The notes beneath the pieces were generated by a model that worked only from the letters and a program-made list of their open reading frames with translations, searched no databases and was not told where the DNA came from. The translations under genes and the position numbers were made by a program. Shown here piece after piece: positions 50,107-59,488 of a stretch of 64,000 nt of DNA (position 1 is its first letter; every line of letters starts with the position of its first letter). Source of the stretch: Rhizobium altiplani (GTDB lineage Bacteria > Pseudomonadota > Alphaproteobacteria > Rhizobiales > Rhizobiaceae); contig NZ_LNCD01000123.1 of the NCBI RefSeq assembly GCF_001542405.1, positions 357,029 to 421,028 on the forward strand. The letters run 5' to 3'.

Positions 50107-53100
50107 TATTCGTGTTCGTAAACGACGCCGGCTTCCCCTTCGCCGTCGCCACCCGCGCCGGCGCGCAACTTCACGCCACGGCCGACATCGAAATTGATGA
50201 TCGCCTTCGCGCCGCCCTTGCCGGTGGTCTGCTGCAGTTCGAAATAGGTCCGGTCATTCAGGTAGCGGCCAACGCTGACGGTGGTGCGGCCCTTGGCATC
50301 GGTGCTGATGTCGAAGTCGTCGACGCCAAGCTGATTGCGAAGGCCTTGGAACAGCGATCCGGAGCGACCGCCGGCCAACTGGGCAACGGCATCGGCAAGC
50401 TGGGCGATCTGAACCGGCGACAGCCTCGACATTGATTGACCGAAGATCAGTTGCGCCAGAACTTCGTCTTGCGGGAGGGCCGGAGACGACGAGAAGGTGA
50501 TCGAGGGATCGGTTGCGAGCCCGCTGACATCGACCGTCAGCGTCGTGGAACCGGAAGTGGAGCTTGCCTCCAGCTCAAGGGCGGGGGTGAGGTCACCGGC
50601 AAAGGTGATTCGGCTTCTATTGGTGAAATCGAGGCGTCGGTTGAGAATCGTCAGGCGACCGCGCCGCATGGTGAAGCCCCCGGAAACGATGGGCTCCGCC
50701 GCCGTTCCCCTGATCGTGACGCTACCGCCCAGTTCGGCATCGATACCGCGACCACGCACGAAGATCTGCGAGGGAGCGTCCAGCTGAAGATCGAGATTGA
50801 TGGAGTTGGATTTCGCGCGGGCGCCCTGCTGCGACTCGTCGCGCAACTGGGCGAGAACACCCTTGGGGGCGTTGACGTGCTTGACGTCGATTTCGCGCAG
50901 CGAGGTTGGCAGTCTCTCGGGGACGGTGATTGAGGCTCTTTCCAGATGCAGCCTGCCGTTCAGGGTGGGGTTTGCGAGCAGCGGACCGCGCAAACCGATG
51001 GTGCCGTCGACGGTCGCCACAACGAGCGTTCCATCGACGTAGACGGCTCTGTCGAGCCTGACGTCGATGTTCGCAGGGAAGTTGGAGGCAGGTTGGATTC
51101 CGATGCTGCCGGATGCCGAGATGCTGCCACCGCTGGCAAGCTGGCCGGTCAGGCGCGAGATCACGGCTTCGTTTCCGGTGAACCGGATGTCGGCCGCCAG
51201 ATTGTTGATCGCAAGGTTGCGGCGGACATCGACGATCCTTGCGCCACTGGTCGTCACAGTGCCGTTGATCGACGGTGCGGCCGCGGTGCCACCAACCTGC
51301 AGATCAAAATTGGCCCTGCCATCGGCAACGAAGCCCTGGGCGGCAAGCTGCGCACCAAGTACGGCGAACGGCAGGTTGCCGGAAAAGCGCAGGTCCAGCG
51401 CGCGATTGCCCGTAATGCCAACGCTGCCACCGCCCCGCAGGGACAGCCCGCTCTCGCCGGTCACATTGGTGTCGATCGTCAGCCGGTTGTCTTGCAGTCT
51501 TCCGTTCGCAGTGATGCCGAGCGGCGAAAGCCCGGCGCTTCTGGTCTGGCTGGTGGCGGCGCCCCTCCAGTCAAGGTTGAAGTCCACAGCGGGCAAGGGC
51601 AGTCGGCCCGATGCCCTGACGGTGCCCGAAATATTGCCTTCGGCGGCAAGCCCCGGAACGAAAGCGTTGGCAAGCCCGGCGGGAAGATTGGAGATGTCGG
51701 CATTGGCCGTCAGCGACTGGGCATTCGGTCCAGTGATGACAAAGTTGCCGCCAGCTCTCATCGACACGCCGCCGCCGCTGAGGTTCGTCGTGAAGTCGAC
51801 CCTGCCGTCCGCAAGCCTTCCGCTTGCGTTCGCCGAAAGCGGCCGGATACCGGATGCCCTCGTCTGCGTGGTTGCGACATTCCTCCAGTCCAGCCTGAAA
51901 TCGATGATCGGGTTGGTCGCTGTTCCCGACGTCCTTGCCGTGCCCGAGATGGTTCCTTCCGCCCCCAGGTTCGGGACGAAGCCATTAGCGAGGCTCGCGG
52001 GCAGATCCACGATATCGGCATCGACCGAGAGGCCCGCGACTCCGGCTCCTTGGAGGTTTGCCGTACCCCTTGCCCTCAGCAGGGTGCTGCGAGTGCTGTT
52101 CAGCGTTGCATCAAAGGAGAGCCTGTTGTCGGCGAGGTTGCCAGTCGCGTTCAGCCGAAGGCCAGAAAGGCCGGCAGCCCTGGTCTGACGAGTCCCGGCG
52201 TTGTTCCAATCGAGCTTGAAATCGACGGCCGGCATCGGTAGCGATCCGGACGCGGTTGCCGTTCCCGAGATTGTTCCTTCGGCACCGAGATCAGGCATGA
52301 AGTTGTTTGCCAGCGCGGCAGGAAGGTTGCGAAGCGTGGCATCCGCCTGCAGGCTCTTCACGGCCGTACCTTCGACAGTAACCTTTCCTTTCGCCGTGAG
52401 GGCGGAGCCGCCATCGCCGTCGAGATTCGTCTCGAAATCGAGCGTGTTGTTGGCGAAGGTGCCCTTGGCGCCAAGCGCGAGGGCGGAAAGGCGTGCTTCC
52501 CTCGTCTGAGTGGTTGCGAGGTCCTTCCAGCTGACGTCGAAGTTTGCCGTCGGCTGTTGCAGCGTCCCGGAAGCGGACGCGGTGCCTGATATCGTACCAC
52601 TGGCGCCGAGGTTCCGGACGAAGGCGTTTGCCAGGCTTGCGGGAAGATTGCGTATCGTGGCGTTGGCCGTCAGGTCCTGGATTTTCGTTCCCGCCAGGGA
52701 GACGTTGCCGGAGGCGTTCAACGCCACCCCGCCGTCCGCCCTAAGGTCGCTCTGGATGGTCAATTTTTCATCCGCGAAATTGCCCGTCGCCGTCAAGTTG
52801 ATGCCAAAGAGGCGGGCTGCTCTGGTGTGGCTGGTGGCCGCGTCCTTCCAGGCAAGGTCGAAGGTTGCTGTCGGTTTCGGCAACTTGCCGGAGGCCGATA
52901 TCGTGCCTGATATCATGCCTTCCGCGGCAAGATTCGGCACGAAGCCGTTGGCCAGGGCAGCCGGAATGTTGGCGAGCTGCCCATCGAGCTTCAGCGTCTG
53001 AGCGTCGGCGCCTGCCACGGTGTAGGTGCCGGTCGCCTTTAGCGACATGCTGCCGCTACCGCGTGCGTCGGTGTTGAAGCTGAGAATATTGTCCTTGAGG

Positions 53101-56100
53101 TTGCCGCTCGCCGTCAGCCCAAGCGACGAGAGCTTGGCGCTTCTGGTCTGGCTCGTCGCGGCATTCTTCCAGTTCAGTTTGAAATCGAGCGCCGGGTCCG
53201 GCAGCTTCCCGGCCGCCGTGACGTTGCCCGAGATCGAACCTTCGGCGGCAAGATCCGGAACAAATGCATTCGCCAATCCGGCCGGGATGTTGACGATATC
53301 AGCATCCACCTTCAGCGACTGCGCGTTCGGGCCACCGGTCACGACATTGCCAGCGGCCTTCAGCGATACGCCGCCCTTGCCGCTGAGGTTCGTTTGAAAA
53401 TTGAGTGTGTTGTCGGCAAAGGTCCCGTTTGCACCGATCGCCAGCGGCGACAGGCCGGCGCCCTTTGTCTGGCTGCTGGCGGCATCCTTCCAATTCAGCT
53501 CAAAGTTGGCAATCGGCGCTGCCGGTGTGCCGGTCACGACGACCTTCCCCGAAATTGTGCCTGCGGCATCGAGCTTCGGCACGAAACTGTTGGCAAGGCT
53601 TGCGGGCAAATTCCGGATGTCCGCCTTGATATCAAGAGTCTCGCCGACGGTACCGCTCAGGTGGACCGAGCCATCCCCCGTCTTCAGTTCCATCGCATCA
53701 AGCGTCACGGTGCCGCCACTGATCGACACTTCCGACGGCGACGCAAGCTCCACCGGAATGTTGCGCGGTTTCGCCGAGAAACGGTCGAGGCGAAGCAGCG
53801 TCGTGCCGGCGTTCACCTCGACATTCCCCGATGCGACCAACGGATTGGCATCATAGCTGGCGCCGAGATCGAAGTTCGTCCGGTTCTGTTGCTGCGTGAA
53901 ATTCAGCTCCAGGCTTTCAGCCTTGTTAGGACCGGAAGCAAGTTCCTCCGCTTTGATCGTGCCCGTTGCGGCAAATGCTTTGAGGTCGGTGACCGCGACG
54001 TTGATGTCCGGCCTGACGATGGCAAAGGTGTCACGCTTCAGGCCGCTGCCAGATGCTACGACCTTGAGGGCGATCCTGCCGTTGTCGTTGGCGATATCGA
54101 CCGATCCCTTCAGGTCGCCTTCTGCCTTCTGTCCGGCAAGTGCCGCGAGAAGGCTGATATCCGGGAAGTCGAATGTCGCCTGTCCGGTCGGCGCGAATGC
54201 CGGCGACAGTTCGACGTGGCCGGTCAGGCGGTTGTTGCCGACGTCGGCGGCGATCGACGGCAGCCGGATGTTTCCGTCCACGGCCTGAACAGCGGTGCTG
54301 ACGTTGATCGGCTGGTTGTCGATCGTGCCCTTGGCGGTGATGTCTGCTTGCGGCGCTTTCGGGTCCGCCGTTCCGGAAACGTTGATGTCGAGGTCTTTGA
54401 CCTGCCGGCCGGCCATTACCAGTGATGGCCCTTTGATATTGGCCGCTATTGCGAGAGCCGAAACATTGCCTTTTGCGCTTAGCTGGTAGTTCAGTTCGCC
54501 CGCGGCGCCCGCCAGCAGCGGCTGAATATCCGGAATACGACCCGAGAGGTTGGCATCGAGCCTATCTTCGTCGAGCACGACCGCGCCGTTGGCCTCGAGG
54601 GAGTTCGACTTGATGGAGAGGTTCGAGACGTTGAATTTCGAAGGAACCGTTCCTGCAACCTGGCCCTCGATCACGATTGGTGCGTTGAAACGCGTCGCGA
54701 CCGCAGGCGGCAGCGCGGCTGGCTGGATGGTCAGCTTGGCATTGCCGGTCAACGCGCTGGCGCTCAATTTGTAGGAACCGTTGAGGGCTGCTGTTGCCGA
54801 AGCGCTTTCGATCGTGGCACCGTTGAAGCCGAGCGCATCCGGCGAAATCTGCAATGGCAGTGTGATGGTAACGGGGCCTTGAATTGCTCGGTTGATGTCG
54901 GGATTGACGAAGGACGTATCACCGGCGGCGAGCGTAATCTGAACGCTTCCGGCGCGACCGGCGAGATTGAAATTGTCGCTCTTTGCCGTCAGCTTCACGT
55001 TGCCAATCGTCGCCTGGGGCAACATGGCGGAATCGAGGGAGGCACTGGCGTTGAGGCGGGAGGCCTTGGCGTCGCCGGTCAGGGAAAGATTGATGCCGGA
55101 AATTAGAAACCGCGCTTCGCCTTCGGTCAGCGGCCAGCGGAAATCGACGGGTCCCGATGTTCCCAAGAGATTGGCGTTGAGGCTGTTCTTGCCTCTCGGA
55201 TCCAGCGTGCCCGATGCGGCGATGACCATCGCGCCGGTTGCCAGGTTGCCGGTCTGGATGTCGATCTTGCCTCTGTTGTCGAAGTTTGCAGCGACGTCGA
55301 TGTTCGTCTGCCCTGCAAAGAGCGGACGGAATGCAGCCGGCAGCAGTGAACTGAGGTCGCCACCACCCTTGAGGTCGAGGTGATGAAGGCTCTCCGGCGT
55401 CAGCGTGTGGTGCGCTTCGATCGAGGCGCGTTGCTGTCCGTCGAGTGCTGCCTGCAGCTGGCCTCGCCAATCCGAGATCGGTCCGTCTCCGGTCAGGCTG
55501 ATTTCCACCGCCGGGTTGCCGGGCAGTGCCAGGACACCTGCGAGCAGCCCGCCCTTTGGTTCCGTCAGTTTTGCCTTCACCCGCAACTGGTTGCGATCCG
55601 GCATGAAGGCGACATCGGCGATCAGCTTGGCATCCGGAACATCGTGACGGCGGACATTGATCGAGGCATTGCCGCCTTCATTGTCGGCACGCAGGCTGCC
55701 GTCCGCGGCAAGTGTGAAGGCCCGCCCGATCAGCGGTTCGGCGAGGTTGATCTCCGGCAGGGCGATCTTGTCTATGTCGAGCTTGATCGGCAACGAGAAG
55801 CCGCTGTCGCTTTGACCCTCTGCAGCCGGACGGGACGGAAGCGTGCGCACCGGTTGTCTCAGGATGTGGATTGCCGCGGCTTCGATGCTTGTGGCATGGA
55901 ACCGGCCGGTTAGGAGCGCCAAGGGATTCCAGTTAATCGCCAGCCTGTCGACCCGAGCGAAGACGCCCCTGGTGTCGGAGAGCACGATTTGGCTGGCGCG
56001 CAGCCCGCCAGTCAGCAGCCCGCCGGGATCCTGAACCTTGATGGTCATATCCCGATTCGAAAGGCTCGAGGCGACCCTGTCGGTGACGATGCGCGCGCCA

Positions 56101-56225
56101 AAGGACGTGAAGCCGAAAACACCGATGGCGATGGCAAGAAGGACCAGCACGACACCAGCCGAATACCCCAGCAGTCGCACGATCCAGTTCAAGATTTTCG
56201 CCAGTGTCTGCATGGCCGCGGACAT
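50103..56225 (-). CDS. tamB: Translocation and assembly module inner-membrane protein TamB, with repeat expansion
   Basis: TamB is an AsmA-like bridge between inner and outer membranes; with TamA it assists outer-membrane protein insertion and, in recent work, phospholipid transport. The 2040-residue product has an N-terminal membrane anchor (LLGYSAGVVLVLLAIAIGVF), a very long beta-rich body, and the C-terminal TamB/DUF490 domain ending AGAGGDGEGEAGVVYEHEY. At residues 870-1617 are seven tandem repeats of 106-107 residues. E. coli TamB has about 1260 residues, so this one is much longer. The start is uncertain: ATG 56225 is used, with ATG 56213 and TTG 56249 possible. It is 56 bases after tamA. 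Confidence 0.93.
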   Translation of the reverse strand: MSAAMQTLAKILNWIVRLLGYSAGVVLVLLAIAIGVFGFTSFGARIVTDRVASSLSNRDMTIKVQDPGGLLTGGLRASQIVLSDTRGVFARVDRLAINWNPLALLTGRFHATSIEAAAIHILRQPVRTLPSRPAAEGQSDSGFSLPIKLDIDKIALPEINLAEPLIGRAFTLAADGSLRADNEGGNASINVRRHDVPDAKLIADVAFMPDRNQLRVKAKLTEPKGGLLAGVLALPGNPAVEISLTGDGPISDWRGQLQAALDGQQRASIEAHHTLTPESLHHLDLKGGGDLSSLLPAAFRPLFAGQTNIDVAANFDNRGKIDIQTGNLATGAMVIAASGTLDPRGKNSLNANLLGTSGPVDFRWPLTEGEARFLISGINLSLTGDAKASRLNASASLDSAMLPQATIGNVKLTAKSDNFNLAGRAGSVQITLAAGDTSFVNPDINRAIQGPVTITLPLQISPDALGFNGATIESASATAALNGSYKLSASALTGNAKLTIQPAALPPAVATRFNAPIVIEGQVAGTVPSKFNVSNLSIKSNSLEANGAVVLDEDRLDANLSGRIPDIQPLLAGAAGELNYQLSAKGNVSALAIAANIKGPSLVMAGRQVKDLDINVSGTADPKAPQADITAKGTIDNQPINVSTAVQAVDGNIRLPSIAADVGNNRLTGHVELSPAFAPTGQATFDFPDISLLAALAGQKAEGDLKGSVDIANDNGRIALKVVASGSGLKRDTFAIVRPDINVAVTDLKAFAATGTIKAEELASGPNKAESLELNFTQQQNRTNFDLGASYDANPLVASGNVEVNAGTTLLRLDRFSAKPRNIPVELASPSEVSISGGTVTLDAMELKTGDGSVHLSGTVGETLDIKADIRNLPASLANSFVPKLDAAGTISGKVVVTGTPAAPIANFELNWKDAASSQTKGAGLSPLAIGANGTFADNTLNFQTNLSGKGGVSLKAAGNVVTGGPNAQSLKVDADIVNIPAGLANAFVPDLAAEGSISGNVTAAGKLPDPALDFKLNWKNAATSQTRSAKLSSLGLTASGNLKDNILSFNTDARGSGSMSLKATGTYTVAGADAQTLKLDGQLANIPAALANGFVPNLAAEGMISGTISASGKLPKPTATFDLAWKDAATSHTRAARLFGINLTATGNFADEKLTIQSDLRADGGVALNASGNVSLAGTKIQDLTANATIRNLPASLANAFVRNLGASGTISGTASASGTLQQPTANFDVSWKDLATTQTREARLSALALGAKGTFANNTLDFETNLDGDGGSALTAKGKVTVEGTAVKSLQADATLRNLPAALANNFMPDLGAEGTISGTATASGSLPMPAVDFKLDWNNAGTRQTRAAGLSGLRLNATGNLADNRLSFDATLNSTRSTLLRARGTANLQGAGVAGLSVDADIVDLPASLANGFVPNLGAEGTISGTARTSGTATNPIIDFRLDWRNVATTQTRASGIRPLSANASGRLADGRVDFTTNLSGGGVSMRAGGNFVITGPNAQSLTANADISNLPAGLANAFVPGLAAEGNISGTVRASGRLPLPAVDFNLDWRGAATSQTRSAGLSPLGITANGRLQDNRLTIDTNVTGESGLSLRGGGSVGITGNRALDLRFSGNLPFAVLGAQLAAQGFVADGRANFDLQVGGTAAAPSINGTVTTSGARIVDVRRNLAINNLAADIRFTGNEAVISRLTGQLASGGSISASGSIGIQPASNFPANIDVRLDRAVYVDGTLVVATVDGTIGLRGPLLANPTLNGRLHLERASITVPERLPTSLREIDVKHVNAPKGVLAQLRDESQQGARAKSNSINLDLQLDAPSQIFVRGRGIDAELGGSVTIRGTAAEPIVSGGFTMRRGRLTILNRRLDFTNRSRITFAGDLTPALELEASSTSGSTTLTVDVSGLATDPSITFSSSPALPQDEVLAQLIFGQSMSRLSPVQIAQLADAVAQLAGGRSGSLFQGLRNQLGVDDFDISTDAKGRTTVSVGRYLNDRTYFELQQTTGKGGAKAIINFDVGRGVKLRAGAGGDGEGEAGVVYEHEY
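51375..53618 (-). repeat. Seven tandem repeats of about 321 bp inside tamB
   Basis: Seven consecutive units begin at 53618, 53297, 52976, 52655, 52334, 52013 and 51695. All are 321 bp except the sixth, which is 318 bp (one residue deleted in the GGVSM segment). Each unit opens with a variant of (I/L)xNLPASLANAFVPNL, then AEGTISG, a LxWxxAATSQTR-like block, LxATGNLADNxL, and closes near LxxDA(D/T). The copies are clearly diverged in sequence, so they are old duplications kept in register. After 51375 the pattern degenerates. Confidence 0.93.
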
Positions 56226-56281
56226 TACTCCGTTTCTATGGCGGCTCAAGGCGCGCGAGGCGCCACGAGCCGCGAGCGGGT

Positions 56282-58213
56282 TTAGAATGACTGACCGATG
56301 CCAGCGTAGATGCCGAAATCCGTGCCACCCTCGTACTTGTTGAGCGGTACTGCAAAATCAAGCCGCAGTGGACCAAATGGCGTCGCATAGCGAACGCCGA
56401 TGCCTGCACCGGCCCGAATGTCGGAAAAATCGGGCGCAATGTCTGCTGAAACCGTCCCGACATCGATGAAGGGCACTATCCCGATCGTATCGGTAACCCT
56501 TATCCGGGTCTCGAATGACGCAGTGACATAGGATGCGCCACCGGTCTCTTCATTGTCGGCGTTGCGGGGCGAGATCTCCTGGTAACTGAAGCCGCGAACC
56601 GAGCCGCCACCGCCAGCAAAGAATCGGCGTGTAGCAGGAATGTTCTGGAGATCGTCTGCCCCGACAAGGAAACCTGCGGCAAGCTTGCCGGCAAGAACGA
56701 TGCGGTCCTCCGCTCCCAGCGCATGATATCCGGTGATCAAGCCCTCGAAGCTCGAGAAGAAGGTCCCGTTGTAGGTCTCGTAGCTTGGCGTTGCCTTGAG
56801 CATCCCCCGATAGCCCTCGGTCGGATCGAACTTGTTGTCGCGCGCATCGCGGTCATACTGGAAAGGCAGCGAGAAGGTCAGGTAGCTGTTGTTGCCAAAG
56901 GCATCGTCATCGCGTTCCCAGCTCACCTCGCCGGCGCCGGTTATCGTATCCAAGTCCGACAGCTCGTAGGAAAGACCGAGGGAGGCGGTGACGAGCTTTG
57001 CAGTATAGGCGTCGGGGTTTTCGGTTTTGGCGAGGACACTGGCCCGCAAGGTCGCGGCCGGTACAAACGCGCCGGGTTTGGTGAAGGTAATACCGGCTGA
57101 ATAGTCGAGATCGCCGATGTTGGTCGTTTCGCCCAAGCGGCCCACAGACCCTTCGATGCGCAGCGCCTCCGCCTCGCCGAAGAGATTGCGATGACCCCAA
57201 TAGCCGTTGATGCCGAAGCCGTCCGTTGTCGAGTACTGGGCGCCGACGCCGAGGTAGCGCCGCTTGCCCTCCGACACCTCGATCGTCATCGGCAAAGTGC
57301 CGTCTGGCGCCAGTTCGTCAGCCTCGTGGATGGTGACGCTCGAGAAGACGCCCAATGCGCGCAGTCGTTCGCCTGCCTTTCGCAGTGCCTCCGGCGAATA
57401 TTGTTCACCCTTGTTCAGCCGCGAATAGCGCTGGATGAAGCCCGGTCGAACGTTCTTCTCGCCCGTGACGCCGACATCGCCAATTGGGGCGACCGGGCCA
57501 CCCTCGGCGGCGAGGACAATGTCAGCCGTGCTCGTCCTGTGGTCGGCTATGACCTTGCGGGTCGTCAACTTCGCCAGCGGCCGGCCTTCGCTTTTCAGCT
57601 GCTCGACGATTTTGTCGCCAGCCTTGATGATCGTCAGCGAACCGGCTGTCTCACCCGGAGCAAGATCGTAGTCGGCTGGATTGCGTCGTGCAGCATCGCC
57701 GCCGAACTGCACCTCACGGACCTTGAAGACGGGACCTGCGGCAACGCTGATTGTCACCGGTACTGGGCGCGAGCGATTGAAGGTGGGATTGGGCGGCAGG
57801 TCATCGATGTTTTGACCATCAACCCTGATCGTTACGATGCCGCCGTAGCGGGCCTTTTCAAAGAGGGCGGCAAGCAGGCGTTCGCGGTCGTCTCTGGCCT
57901 TGACGACGACGCCCAGATCGCCCGAGACGGGCCGATCCTTGTCGCCGACCAGACGGGAACTGTTTTCCAATGCTTCCTTGAGATCGGGATCGCTCGCGTC
58001 GGTCGTCAGTGTCACATCGTAGCGCACCGGATCGGGCACCTGGTCGCTGGCCGATTCGTCGTCCTTGCCCCACAAAGTGATGCCGAAAAGCTTGAAGGCG
58101 AAAGCCTCTGAGACGAGAGCCGGCGAAAACGCAAATGCAGCCGCGACCACCAACATGGTGCCTACGCGCCGATACGCTATACCCGGTTTCGGTGCCGTCC
58201 CTCTAATCTGCAT
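56282..58213 (-). CDS. tamA: Outer-membrane assembly factor TamA (BamA/Omp85 family)
   Basis: TamA is the Omp85-family barrel that pairs with TamB. The 643-residue product has a signal peptide (ending about LVSEAFAF), POTRA-like domains at about 65-340 (for example PVPVTISVAAGPVFKVREV), and a 16-strand barrel with the Omp85 loop motif RRFFAGGGGSVRGFSYQ, which holds the conserved (V/I)RG(F/Y). It ends with the outer-membrane signature phenylalanine (YAGIGQSF). It is upstream of tamB in the same operon, as in other proteobacteria. Confidence 0.94.
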   Translation of the reverse strand: MQIRGTAPKPGIAYRRVGTMLVVAAAFAFSPALVSEAFAFKLFGITLWGKDDESASDQVPDPVRYDVTLTTDASDPDLKEALENSSRLVGDKDRPVSGDLGVVVKARDDRERLLAALFEKARYGGIVTIRVDGQNIDDLPPNPTFNRSRPVPVTISVAAGPVFKVREVQFGGDAARRNPADYDLAPGETAGSLTIIKAGDKIVEQLKSEGRPLAKLTTRKVIADHRTSTADIVLAAEGGPVAPIGDVGVTGEKNVRPGFIQRYSRLNKGEQYSPEALRKAGERLRALGVFSSVTIHEADELAPDGTLPMTIEVSEGKRRYLGVGAQYSTTDGFGINGYWGHRNLFGEAEALRIEGSVGRLGETTNIGDLDYSAGITFTKPGAFVPAATLRASVLAKTENPDAYTAKLVTASLGLSYELSDLDTITGAGEVSWERDDDAFGNNSYLTFSLPFQYDRDARDNKFDPTEGYRGMLKATPSYETYNGTFFSSFEGLITGYHALGAEDRIVLAGKLAAGFLVGADDLQNIPATRRFFAGGGGSVRGFSYQEISPRNADNEETGGASYVTASFETRIRVTDTIGIVPFIDVGTVSADIAPDFSDIRAGAGIGVRYATPFGPLRLDFAVPLNKYEGGTDFGIYAGIGQSF

Positions 58214-58328
58214 CCACCGCTTTTGGTTACACTAGAATTAAGCTTCGCGCCCCCCGGCCGGCGGCAACCTTAGCGGCAAAATTCCTCGACGTGTACCGTT
58301 TTAAATCGCTTAGCCGCTGAAATGGTGG

Positions 58329-58363
58329 AAAAAAAAGAAATCCCGGGCGCCGAACCCGGGATT
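58329..58363 (-). terminator. Rho-independent terminator of the glycine-zipper lipoprotein gene
   Basis: On the minus strand, AATCCCGGG (58363-58355), a 7-base loop, CCCGGGATT (58347-58339), then TCT and eight T (58336-58329). It has a strong stem and a long T-tract, 20 bases after the lipoprotein stop. Confidence 0.92.
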
Positions 58364-58383
58364 CGAGATGATTTCGGACCGAC

Positions 58384-58650
58384 TCAATAGTCGCCGCGGC
58401 AATCGTCGATATACCGGCGGCCATACTCGTCGCGATAGTAGCACTGTCCCGGCTGCTCCGCGACGCGGCCGATAAGAGCGCCCGAAACGCCGCCGACCGC
58501 CGCACCAACGGCTGCCCCGCGTACATTTCCCGTCACCGCGCCGCCGATGATCGCGCCGGAGGCTGCGCCGATGCCTGCCCCGCGCTCGGTCGGTGTGCAG
58601 CTTGCGATCGACAGGCCGATCAAGGCGAATGCGACAATCTTCTTTATCAA
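58384..58650 (-). CDS. Small glycine-zipper lipoprotein
   Basis: The 88-residue product starts MIKKIVAFALIGLSIASCTP, a lipoprotein signal with Cys18 as the lipidation site. A glycine-zipper helix pair follows (GAGIGAASGAIIGGAVTGN and AAVGAAVGGVSGALIG), as in the SlyB/Pal-like YMGG families. The C-terminal tail (QPGQCYYRDEYGRRYIDDC) has two cysteines. It is probably an envelope protein of unknown function. It is monocistronic with its own terminator and lies upstream of tamA on the same strand. Confidence 0.87.
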   Translation of the reverse strand: MIKKIVAFALIGLSIASCTPTERGAGIGAASGAIIGGAVTGNVRGAAVGAAVGGVSGALIGRVAEQPGQCYYRDEYGRRYIDDCRGDY

Positions 58651-58915
58651 AATATTCTCCTAGGTTGGTCGCCCTCAATAAGAGCTGTGGCCGTCCCTGA
58701 TTCTTTTTTGTCATGCTAGCCGTCAAACTGTGGCGCAAAAGCAGCGACCCTGCCTTTGGCTTCCGCTTTCGCACAATTGGTGGTGCAATTGCGCGCAAAT
58801 GCGCCACAACCGAACGCGCTGAATTTTAGTTAGCCTCCCTAAAGTAGTGGTTGATCCCAAAGCGAAAACGTCAAATGATACCCTCCGCGCCTGGAGGAGG
58901 CGCGAGGAGGAAATC

Positions 58916-59407
58916 ATGGCGAAAGTGAAACTGACGGTGAACGGCCGGGCAGTCAGCGGTGACTGTGAAGAGCGTACGCTTCTTGTCCATTTTATTCGCG
59001 AAAAACTGGGGCTGACGGGAACGCATGTCGGCTGCGATACCAACCAATGCGGTGCATGTGTCGTTCACATGGATGGCAAGTCGGTGAAGAGCTGCTCGAT
59101 CCTTGCCGTCCAGGCGTCGGGTTCGACGATCACCACCATCGAGGGGCTTGCCAGCAACGGTGAGCTGCATCCTGTTCAGGCTGCCTTCAAGGAACACCAC
59201 GGCCTGCAATGCGGCTTCTGCACGCCAGGCATGGTGATGACGGCCGTCGACATGATTTCGCGCCACGGAGGCGATCTGGACGAGAAAACGGTCCGCCACG
59301 AGCTCGACGGCAATATCTGTCGCTGCACCGGCTACCACAACATCGTCAAAGCCGTTCTGTCTGCCAACGAGCAGATGCATGGCGCTGCCAAGCAGGCGGC
59401 CGAGTAG
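58916..59407 (+). CDS. coxS: Molybdenum hydroxylase small (2Fe-2S) subunit, CoxS-like
   Basis: The 163-residue protein has an N-terminal plant-type [2Fe-2S] domain (CDTNQCGACVVHMDG followed by SCSIL) and a C-terminal four-helix [2Fe-2S] domain (CGFCTPGMVM and CRCTGYHNI). It carries electrons from the molybdenum centre to the FAD of CoxM. The ATG at 58916 has CGAGGAGG upstream; the frame opens earlier at 58847. It is the first gene of coxS-coxL-coxM. The 265-base gap before it holds a short inverted repeat TTTAG-N9-CTAAA at 58825-58843 but no clear promoter. Confidence 0.92.
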   Translation: MAKVKLTVNGRAVSGDCEERTLLVHFIREKLGLTGTHVGCDTNQCGACVVHMDGKSVKSCSILAVQASGSTITTIEGLASNGELHPVQAAFKEHHGLQCGFCTPGMVMTAVDMISRHGGDLDEKTVRHELDGNICRCTGYHNIVKAVLSANEQMHGAAKQAAE

Positions 59408-59488
59408 CTCTCAGGATTGTCTGGCTGACTGCCGAACACGATTCTCTTTGGCGGAATGCCAGGCCCGAAACCCCATTGGGAGGACATT

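Noticed and set aside
50946..52241. 431-residue rightward frame over the tamB repeats
   Set aside because: Its internal periodicity is inherited from the TamB repeat units on the other strand; no independent coding signal.
51375..53618. Regular repeats considered as a CRISPR or satellite array
   Set aside because: The units are 321 bp, diverged and protein-coding in one frame; no short identical repeats with spacers.
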